This document shows, one piece after another, positions 1 to 7,892 of a stretch of DNA of 22,362 nt (positions are counted from its first letter, which is position 1; each line of letters opens with the position of its first letter). This DNA comes from Plantago elongata (lineage: Eukaryota > Streptophyta > Magnoliopsida > Lamiales > Plantaginaceae): the NCBI GenBank assembly GCA_036897095.1, contig JAYMSP010002821.1, positions 1 to 22,362 of the forward strand, in the 5' to 3' direction. The notes beneath the pieces were generated by a model, which was not told the origin of the DNA, did no database searches, and saw only the letters and a list, made by a program, of their open reading frames with translations. The translations under genes and the position numbers were made by a program.

Positions 1-25
1 CCAATCCCCCCAAATCCCATTGCAG

Positions 26-121
26 GTTGATATTGAAAGGACAGCTGCTGAAAATTTACCTCCAGGGTGGATTAAGGAACTAAGAATTAAAAAGAAGGGC
101 CGTAGCATCCGGAAAGATCCG
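26..121 (+). CDS. MBD gene exon: first half of the methyl-CpG-binding domain
   Basis: The acceptor is ATTGCAG at the left edge and the donor is GATCCG/GTACTG. It encodes 32 residues in phase 0, beginning VDIERTAAENLPPGW. The LPPGW signature opens the MBD beta-sheet. The following IKKKGRSIRKDP is the basic loop and strand that normally faces DNA. Confidence 0.88.
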
Positions 122-3100
122 GTACTGAATCTCTCCTTACTGTTTTCACTCTATGAGCAATTTCTGTCTTCCACTTTGTACGATACGAGTACTTTCTGCT
201 ATTCTGGAGATCTTTGTTTTTTTCTCAAGTTTTTGCTGTCTCTTCCCTCTTCTGTGATTTCTCTGCAACGTGTACTGACTCGGTTTTTCTATTACACTTC
301 CAGTTCTACATTGATCCTGTTAGTGGACGTTACTTCAATTCTCTTCAAGGAGTTTATCGCTACCTTCAGTTTGATGATTCTGGGCAGATGGAATCCAATG
401 AACAGAATCACATCAGTGTGAAGCTGGAAGCTCATCCCCAGTCTGTTAGTAGGCTTGCCCATGTTCACCCCCTTTTCCCTGCATATATTTGATGATTATG
501 ACAATCACTTTATAATATTTTTTTGCATAATAGCAAGTAATGCTTATAGTCAATAGTATGTTTTAGCCCATGATTGACATTATGCAGCTGGCTTGCACGC
601 AAACACATAATATTAAGACAAAGCCTTAACTCCTAGGAGTATATCTTGAATCGAAGATTAGCCTTGATTGTGTGTGTTAGAGACACTCCAATTTAGCTCT
701 GAACTTCAACATGAAGTGTGCAATTTGTTCGATCTTGTAAAGGTGAAGGAGATCACTGAGCATGGCTTTGAAATTCTTTTTATTACCCTTCTAAGTAAAG
801 CAAATTTAGTTTGATTTATTCGTAAATTAATTAATAAATCATAACTTCACAGAACGTAGCTTCCAAGTTCTATAGATCCAAGAAATGTCTGCCTCTCTGG
901 TGTAAAGAAGAAGCCAGATTACTATGTAGAAGAATTGAAGTTAATGGTACCAGATATTGACTTTCACCATAAGAATTCTTATGATCATTACATTTGAACT
1001 TCATTTGCAAGTTGAATTATTGAACAGCTTAATATATCCATGTTTGAAGGTTAGTGCATAATAATAATATCCCTTCAGTGATTATAATTTAAAAATGCTT
1101 CATACGTCTTTGAACTATAGAGAAATTTTGCACGATATCCCATGACCATGTGTTACTAACACCACTAATAAGGTCGCTGCTTGTTCAGACATTTCCTTTT
1201 CCGGCTTTCAATATGAAATGAACTTCTCTTGATTAAGTTTCACTAATATTGTTTTTAACTGATAGTGACTATTGCTTTATAAGTAAAACTTAGGAAAAAG
1301 AAAAACATCAAGATAAAATTTATCAATGTAAAATCCATTTGATAATCAAAACATGAATAAATTGCAACTTCTGGATAAACTTACAGGACAAAGGATTAAT
1401 CCCTAATCAAGGACATACAAGTAAACTAGAAACGTACAAAAATATAAGTACCAAATAATAGAAATTTCAACTAAACAAGGAAATGAAATATCTTAAATTA
1501 CAGTAATTGATATCCTAGTTTTCAGTATACTCTTCCTATTTCCCATCATTATGAAAAGCAAGAGGTCCCATCACTCTGTTTTTTAAGCATCTTAATGTTG
1601 CGTTGTATCGCTTCTGCTGCATCTATGTAATCTCTTCATGTTACACCTTGTATTCTCTAACTTAACCTTTTGCTTGGTTGGGCATTAGTCATCTGCTGAA
1701 CCCAAAGAACAGAGGTCGATTGCTAAGAAACCAGATAAACCCATCTCCAGGCGTAAAGGAATTCGGCCAGGTACTAAGCATGTGCATGTATGTCGTATTC
1801 ACTGACATGAACATAATTCCAAAATGCTTTATTTCTGTCTGATGAGGCCCCTGATAGGATTAATTTTTGTAATTGATCAATATTTGAATGCCCATGGGTC
1901 CAAAAAATCGGTCTGCCTTGCATGAGTAGGTGATCATGTGAAACGAGTGCGTAGGCACTGTATGGACCGAAGTTGCACTATTAGCTATAAGACTCATCAT
2001 GAATATGAGATTCATTAATTATTAAGTTATTTGGTTTCCTGTAAACTGTACTCACAAGTTACAGCACATGATTGGACACTGTTGAGTGTTGAATTTCTTA
2101 TTCGTATTGTCTCCAGAGTAAGCTATTTATATCCTCATATTGAATTTGGTGACAATTTAATTGACAGAAATATTGGGAAATTATGTTTTTATACTGTTAT
2201 ATTTTTCTTGCAAACAGAAGTGGAACTTCATGGAGGATCAATAGGTTCTGCAATGGAGAGTGTACATGTTGGCAATAAAAATCAAGTAGAGAGGGAAGAA
2301 GAATGTGATTCCTTAACCCTTGAGTTTTCTGATAAGCTACAACCAGTGAGTAGAGCCGATAGATATGCATACAGAATGAGGAGACTCAAGGAAGTAAATG
2401 AGACCTCTATGTGTGAAATTGTAGATGCGGACCACATATCAAAATCAGGTTTGGAACTTAACCACCCCTAGCATTTATTTTCTGTGTACCCTTGGCACAT
2501 TATGCATTTTCAGGTTCTCTTGATCAGTTGATCTCTTCTTTAGCTTCACAATGTGAAAAATCAAAAATATTGTTCTGTGTGCTTTTTAACCGATGCTATC
2601 ATTGTTGGAGATGATGTGGTTAATCATGTGGGAACTGATTCTTTTCAGCCAACTTTTTGAAACAAAAATGAAAATCTGATCAATTGAATTATATTTCTTG
2701 TCTGTTTTACAAATTTCGATCTCAGGTTCAAGAGTTGTTGCACCTAAAAAGTTGGTTATGCAAAAAGAAACTATTGTGGAACTACACGTGAAAGAAGATG
2801 ATCTACTGGCTAAATTTCCAAATAATTTTAAAAAAGTAATTTGAACTGATTATTGTGAAGCTGAAATTAGTACAAATAAAACACCTAGTATTTTAAAGTT
2901 AGAAAATAACATTAATGGTGATAAGCCCTGCTAACAGGTGTTGACATGTCTCTTCTGAAAATTAGGCAATAGTAATTCATTACCTTGAAGCATCATTAAG
3001 TTTTAGATGGCTTATTTGTTGTGTGACTGCAGGATTTATTTAATGCTTGTATTGTATTCTATTGTTTCTTCCCAAGGCTCCATCTTCTCTATTCCTTTCC

Positions 3101-4142
3101 ATCTCTCTTAATTTTCAGTTTTAATGCTGCTAATGATGTACTAGTACTAAGATTTTTTACATGGTATTTTCAGTTTTATGACAACTCTTTTTGTATTCTA
3201 TTGGGTTGGGTTGTAGGCTCATCTCGTGTGCCAAAAGATATTGACGTAGCTGAGCCACATGGTTTGGAGCAAAGAAAAGAACATATTTATTTGCGAGAGG
3301 GAGAACAGCAGCAAGATGTAGCTTCCCAGAACAAGAGAAAGAACAGAAAGTGCAAGTTCGTGAGTGAATTGCCTCGCAGGTCTTCAAAAAGACTTGCTCA
3401 TGTCGAAGTCGATGCATCAATAGAAGTTAAACCTTGCATGACACCTAGAGTAACAGCTAAATCCTCTGGCAAGGTAGAAATTTGTATTGCTGAAAGTAAC
3501 AGTGATATTGGGCCATCTGGCGATGCAAATATTCTTATTACTGGACAGAATGGATATTCTGAGGAACCAAATGAGCAGCCTACAATATGCAAATATCCGA
3601 CATGTCGTAAGGAGCAAGAACTTTTAGTAAGATCACTGTTCGAAGATCTTTCTTGCATTGAAGATCTTGATTCTGTTTGTATAGACAACGAGGAGGACGA
3701 GAAGGCTGCAGACAAACTAGTAGACAACGACCCCACATTGGAAAATCTGTTCATGGATCCATGCTATGAATTTGCCATTAAGACTCTCACTGGTGACATT
3801 CCAATCGATGATTTGAATAAAGATCCAGTGTGTCATGTCGCTTCTCCTGATCAAGCACTAGTTTGTTCTTCTGCGATGCCACCCGACAATCTCTGGACTG
3901 ATCCTACATTTGAATTTGCAGTGAAGATGCTCACAAGTGATTTGCCTGCGAAGGAACTGGTAAGTTCATCTGGCGCTAGTGGATGTAACAACACTTTACC
4001 ACTAGCCAATCCCAAGTTATCGAATTCAAATAATTTAAATGGTTTTCAGAGAGAAACGAAGGCTTGTGTGAGACAAGCTGTAGGAGATCCCACGCCATCT
4101 CATGCTGTAAATGGCCAAGAAAGGAAGTTTGGTGGGTTATGA
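26..4142 (+). CDS. MBD13: Methyl-CpG-binding domain protein, MBD13-like (5'-partial, five exons)
   Basis: Nuclear chromatin protein expected to bind DNA through a methyl-CpG-binding domain. Visible exons 26-121, 304-444, 1689-1770, 2218-2448 and 3217-4142 have GT..AG borders and matching phases, giving 1476 nt (491 residues plus TGA). Residues 6-53 form the MBD: LPPGWIKELR, then RKDPFYIDPVSGRYFNS and VYRYL. A basic stretch (NKRKNRKCKF, about residues 222-231) and PRRSSKRLA nearby look like nuclear localisation or DNA-contact segments. Two acidic repeats follow (about 357-380 and 407-430), with the shared pattern N-L-[FW]-x-D-P-x-x-E-F-A-x-K-x-L-T-x-D-[IL]-P. The N-terminus is off the window. 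The MBD call is firm. The MBD13 assignment rests on remembered domain order and the repeats, and is less certain. Whether it really binds methylated CpG cannot be judged. Introns 445-1688, 1771-2217 and 2449-3216 show no other gene. Confidence 0.85.
304..444 (+). CDS. MBD gene exon: second half of the methyl-CpG-binding domain
   Basis: The acceptor is CACTTCCAG and the donor is CAGTCT/GTTAGT. It encodes 47 residues in phase 0. FYIDPVSGRYFNSLQGVYRYL matches the YYxxPxGkxFrSxxEvxrYL half of the MBD fold, with Asn-Ser in place of the usual Arg-Ser. A polar linker follows. Confidence 0.88.
1689..1770 (+). CDS. MBD gene exon: basic linker
   Basis: The acceptor is GGCATTAG and the donor is CGGCCAG/GTACTA. 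It encodes SSAEPKEQRSIAKKPDKPIS then RRKGIRP, a lysine/arginine-rich linker, and ends in phase 1. It is preceded by a 1.24-kb intron in which I see no element. Confidence 0.8.
2218..2448 (+). CDS. MBD gene exon: acidic/basic linker
   Basis: The acceptor is TTGCAAACAG and the donor is AAATCAG/GTTTGG. It adds 76 whole codons plus split codons at both ends. The composition is charged (EREEE, YRMRRLKE) with no recognised fold. It ends in phase 1, which fits the exon at 3217 directly. Confidence 0.78.
2726..2835 (+). CDS. Possible cassette exon of the MBD gene (alternative)
   Basis: The acceptor is TTTCGATCTCAG and the donor is AAAAAA/GTAATT. The 110 nt are open in the frame set by the previous exon and read GSRVVAPKKLVMQKETIVEL then HVKEDDLLAKFPNNFKK. 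It ends in phase 0, so it cannot be joined to the acceptor used at 3217. It does fit an alternative acceptor at 3172-3173, from which the reading frame stays open into the last exon. It could be an alternative exon, a decayed exon, or chance. Confidence 0.4.
3217..4142 (+). CDS. MBD gene last exon with tandem DPxxEFA repeats
   Basis: The acceptor is GGTTGTAG. The exon encodes 307 residues and ends in TGA. It contains the basic motifs NKRKNRKCKF and LPRRSSKRLA, an acidic stretch around DNEEDEKAADKL, and two repeats with cores DPCYEFAIKTLTGDIP and DPTFEFAVKMLTSDLP. A 90-nt GTAAGT..TTTTCAG segment inside it (3960-4049) could be removed in frame. Confidence 0.85.
3960..4049 (+). other. Exitron-like in-frame intron inside the MBD last exon
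   Basis: A consensus donor (CTG/GTAAGT) and an acceptor with a pyrimidine run (GGTTTTCAG) bound exactly 90 nt. The segment has no stop in frame and codes for 30 residues rich in Ser and Asn. Removal would join KEL to RETKACV without changing frame. Splice use is inferred from the sites alone. Confidence 0.45.
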
Positions 4143-4385
4143 GTGTTAGCTTTAGCTGCTTACAGTTGTTGATAAGTTGTAGTGACTTGATGCCACTCTG
4201 ATTACTTTGGGAAATTCATCAAACTGCATTTTTAATCCTTGAGGGTTTTCAAATTACTACTTCACAAGAAATCCTTTCGGTTTGAAAATTGCCACTTGAT
4301 CATTTTTTTCAAGCAGTTCTCTGATCCAGATTGTGCGAAAGAGACTGAATTTTGCTGCAGCAAGGAAAATCGAACTCCAGTGTTT

Positions 4386-4451
4386 AGAGTTAAAGTTAAA
4401 AGACGTTTAATCGAAAATAGAGTTAAAGTTAAAAGATGTTTAATCGAAAGT
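4386..4451 (+). repeat. Two-copy 33-bp tandem repeat downstream of the MBD gene
   Basis: A 33-bp unit starting AGAGTTAAAGTTAAAAGA is present twice, at 4386-4418 and 4419-4451, with very few differences. It lies about 245 bp past the stop codon, probably in the 3' UTR or a possible alternative terminal exon. Confidence 0.8.
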
Positions 4452-4663
4452 AAAATGGTCTTTCTACAGTCAGGCATGTGTATTCACATGAGGGACCTAA
4501 TTAAATATTGACACATCATTTACGATTCGTTAATAGACTAATTAATTTTTTATTTTCATCAATTATAAAAAGATTAAAATATCCACTAAATTATAAAATA
4601 ATAAATAATATAATTAATTTTAAAATAATTAAAAAATAAAAATAATTTATAATAATTTATGGG

Positions 4664-4900
4664 TAGGGCTATGGTAATAGTACCATGGCCCATTTGGGCC
4701 AGGACATTGGCCCGCTCGGCCCAAAATCTTGAACCACCTGACTTGTCCGGTCCAAGTTTGCACAATGACTATATATATAAGAAATAAATGAATAAATATG
4801 CAATCAATATGATTTGAACCCATGGCACATAAATAACCACTTTAACACATCTTACAGCTTGCCTATTTCATTTATATATAGGTATGAAATAATTAAAGAT
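4664..4900. mobile_element. Possible hAT-like transposon end with a tRNA-like B-box relic
   Basis: The block begins TAGGGCTATGGTAATAGTAC, a TAGGG-type start common for plant hAT elements and similar to the ends of the element at 13838-14876. It is unusually rich in GGCC/GGGCC for its surroundings. On the minus strand near 4811-4825 it contains GGTTCAAATC, a pol III B-box-like word, preceded by an AGTGGTTA word. No partner inverted end or target duplication was found. Confidence 0.3.
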
Positions 4901-4985
4901 AGTATCATCATCCAAACTTTTTTGTTGTTGTTCAAATAAAAAAATTAAATATTTTTAATAATAATACTTTGTAAATAGCCCATGA

Positions 4986-5159
4986 TTTTTTTTAGATACA
5001 ATATTACAATTACAATACTTTGGACAAATTTATCATCGATATCTAATCTAACTACCACATTTCTATCATTCTCTATACAGAGAAAATAGTCATACATTTT
5101 GGGAACGGACACATGATCCGAGATGTTTGAACTTACCACTCGGCTACAAACGTTTTGAC
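4986..5159 (-). mobile_element. tRNA-derived SINE, old copy
   Basis: Read on the minus strand, it starts near GTTTGTAGCCGAGTGGTAAG (A box at 5135-5147) and ends in an A-run seen as T's at 4986-4993. It is flanked by a 14-bp direct repeat (4972-4985 and 5160-5173) with three mismatches, taken as the target duplication. It shares several blocks with the copy at 14273-14543, including the A box, an ATTCTCTxTxCAGAGA block, and ATTACAATTACAAT near the tail. The B box is decayed. Confidence 0.7.
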
Positions 5160-6480
5160 TAAATAACTCGTGAATTGATACTCAAGAAATTTAATATTAA
5201 ATATATTTTCTGGTCAATTCAACTTAAAGTCTTGTATGATCAACTTGATTCTTACAAAACAAATGTCATACAAATAGTTTTATAAAATTTAAAACTAAGA
5301 GGCACTTGAAATACATTATATATATCAAAATCTCTATATAATAATAATGTTGGGACCATTATATATTATTCATCTAATAAAATATATTATAATCGATAAA
5401 TTAATAATTTATTAAGTTAAGAGGGTTTTACGTAGATGCAGGATTGACCAATATAAATTTCAAGTGCATCAAAATCGGAATATTTTCTAATGAGATGTTA
5501 TGTATATGCCTCACTGATCATAAGATCCTTGAAAATGTACTATCACATAATTTGAATGTAATCTTAACATAAAATGTACCAATATGGTTGTTTAGCAAAT
5601 TGCTTTTGACACTGCAAAATTTTCTTGGTGTATACTTAAGTGGTTTGAGTTATACATATTTTGAATAAGACATTTGTGAGATTGAGAACTTGATCGATCA
5701 AAACAATGAATGCTACGAAGTTAAGATAATAGAACAAGTAGTGGGCGATACCATTCAAACTCCGATAATTTTTTTGAAATAATATTACAATTAAGTACAA
5801 ATTCTACTTTAGAAAATGAAAATTTTATTATGAAAAGTATAATTATGTGATCAATATTATAAAAAAAACATAAATAATTTTTAAGCATATGGTATTAAAA
5901 AATAAATAAGTTACTCAACAAGAAAATATTAGAAGATACTTGATTTAAGTTGAATTAGGACTTAAAGTGGAATATATTTTTAAATTGACAAAATAAAGAT
6001 CATGTTTGGTATCATTTTTTTAGTCCATGCAAAAATGAAAAAAATGACCTATATGCTATTTATGAACTAATATGGATCAATGTGTAATTAGTCCATCTAA
6101 TAGGGGTACTAAATGAAATTCACCCTTATGAAAATGTCAATAAATTTAAATGAAGGTAGATCGAAACTACTTTTTTGTCTCTTTTGTTCGAATGAAGCTG
6201 AAAAATATAATGTGAAGATCGATAAAGAAAAATGAAAAAAAGGTATGATAAAGTGCAGGTTATTTTTGAACTGGACGTGATAATAATTGTCATAATTGTA
6301 ATCTTATAAATATTATAATAATTTAACACTAGGCATCAGTTGTAAATGATATGGTTAAGTATTATATGATGAGCATATTAACAAGGGATCAATTCATAAC
6401 TATTTGTGAGATTTTTTCTATTAAATTTATAACAAATAAAATAATATTTATAATTATTCTAATAATAATAAATAAAAGAA

Positions 6481-6500
6481 ATAATAATAATAATAATAAT
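6481..6500. repeat. Short AAT microsatellite
   Basis: About six AAT/ATA units lie within a longer AT-rich stretch of the intergenic spacer. Confidence 0.7.
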
Positions 6501-7039
6501 TCAAATAAATAAATTATAACTTTTAATTTTATTTTTCTATTTTTCAGAGCAAATTTGGTATTTTACGTAATATTTTTATTTTTTAATTTAAATATTTATT
6601 TGACGAATGTACGATTGCCTTTTTACCAAAAGTAGAATGGACGATCTTCATTCACCAATTTGGAGAATCAATATAGAGCGTTAAAGTAACGATCCAACGA
6701 TATTTGATCATTTATTTGATGTCAGACAATATAACTAGTGGCTGAGTAGAATATCCAAGTAAATAAGAAATGTGAATGGAGTAGAAATTATAATTTTTTT
6801 TTTCTTAAATAAAAAGTTGAGTTAGAAGCGATCATACCAGAACCAGAAAGTGAAAAGTTGAATTCAGACTAAACACTTTGAAGTAGTACAAGTTTACGAT
6901 TAAATTTACAATTTTTAAAATTATATGTAATAGATACTACCATATTTTAATTACTACTTTTTCCTTAAGGTTGAACAAACTGGGACAGTTACAAACAGGG
7001 CAAGAAGAGTGAAAGCGTATAAATAAAATCTTTTCATTA

Positions 7040-7379
7040 ATTGTGTACAATGCACATTGCACTTTTAGTTTATTGAGACCAACAGTACCGCCAGAGTAAA
7101 TAAAAATCTACAAATCTATACAGTAAGTATCCTACGAACTAGTTTTGAGCAATGGACGCCAGTTAAACAATTGCACAAACCCCCTTCCCTTCCCTATCCA
7201 CCCGATAAAAACCGACCATATTCAGTCTGAGTCTCTGTTCGCTATGTACACTTCCGACCTGCTCCTCATTTATTCATGATACTAACAAATGCATTGTTAG
7301 GCTGTATCCATGATAATAAAATCACCTACAAAACTTCCGCTGTGCTCCTAAAGCTCGTCTCGTCTAACATCTTGAGAGT
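7040..7379 (-). other. Probable 3' UTR of the myotubularin gene
   Basis: This is the sequence downstream (minus strand) of the TAG stop at 7380-7382. AATAAA hexamers on the minus strand at 7269-7274 and 7069-7074 are candidate poly(A) signals, the second about 305 nt past the stop. The exact cleavage site is inferred. Confidence 0.5.
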
Positions 7380-7892
7380 CTACTCTGCCTGAAAATAGCT
7401 GTCATATATAGATAGCCGGTCAAATGCATCAAAATTCGCCTTCAGTCCAACAAACTGACTTCCGAATTGGGCACAACCAGCATCAGGCCATCTACACCCT
7501 CCATCTCTGGCCCGATAGGGACATAAGGACTCACAGACACGACCTAATGGATTGCTCGAATCATCATCATCATCTCCTCTTCTAATAGCAACTGAAACAG
7601 ATTGGTCCATTTTCTCTTCCCCAGCTTGCATCTCTGACACCGAAAACAGGGACTTCTGAGGCACTTGTGTTGTGTTAGTTTCAATCTCAACAGTGCAATC
7701 ACCATCCTCAAAAAAGTGAACCTTGCACCCTAGTGATTCTACTGCTCTCTTTATAGCTGCAGTCTCCTTTCTGGCTTTCCTGGTCCATTCTCTGGCTGAG
7801 CTGCAATTCAGCTTTTCACGCAGCAGCTCAGCAGTTAAAGACTCCATTGAGGCTACTGTTTCCCTCACTTTGACTTCCACCAACTCTTTTCC
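7380..7892 (-). CDS. Myotubularin last exon: coiled coil and Cys-rich C-terminus
   Basis: It encodes 170 residues and a TAG stop. The first 50 or so residues are helical and charged ([31 protein letters not shown]), a coiled coil often used for dimerisation in myotubularins. [17 protein letters not shown] follows, then a Ser/Asp-rich linker with five Asp codons (an ATC run near 7561-7575). The tail [21 protein letters not shown] has the spacing C-x3-C-x8-C-x6-C and ends [17 protein letters not shown]. The acceptor is GGTTTCAG. Confidence 0.93.
   Translation of the reverse strand, partial: GKELVEVKVRETVASMESLTAELLREKLNCSSAREWTRKARKETAAIKRAVESLGCKVHFFEDGDCTVEIETNTTQVPQKSLFSVSEMQAGEEKMDQSVSVAIRRGDDDDDSSNPLGRVCESLCPYRARDGGCRWPDAGCAQFGSQFVGLKANFDAFDRLSIYDSYFQAE

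Larger units (their letters stand above)
4143..7040. other. Convergent intergenic spacer, AT-rich
   Basis: The spacer lies between the 3' ends of the MBD and myotubularin genes. It holds the 33-bp repeat (4386-4451), a transposon-end-like block (about 4664-4900), an old SINE (4986-5159) and a short AAT run (about 6481-6500). The reading frames in it are short and AT-driven, with no gene-like composition. No clear poly(A) signal for the MBD gene was found close to its stop. Confidence 0.7.

Noticed and set aside
3398-3754. Minus-strand open frame of 118 codons, Ser-rich
   Set aside because: Shadow of the last MBD exon. The plus-strand frame has the family repeats and correct splice phases.
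5315-5470. AT-rich block with words such as ATAATGTTGGGACCATTA and AAATTAATAATTTATTAA, reminiscent of a plant Mutator-like end
   Set aside because: No second end or target duplication could be found, and the AT content makes such words common.
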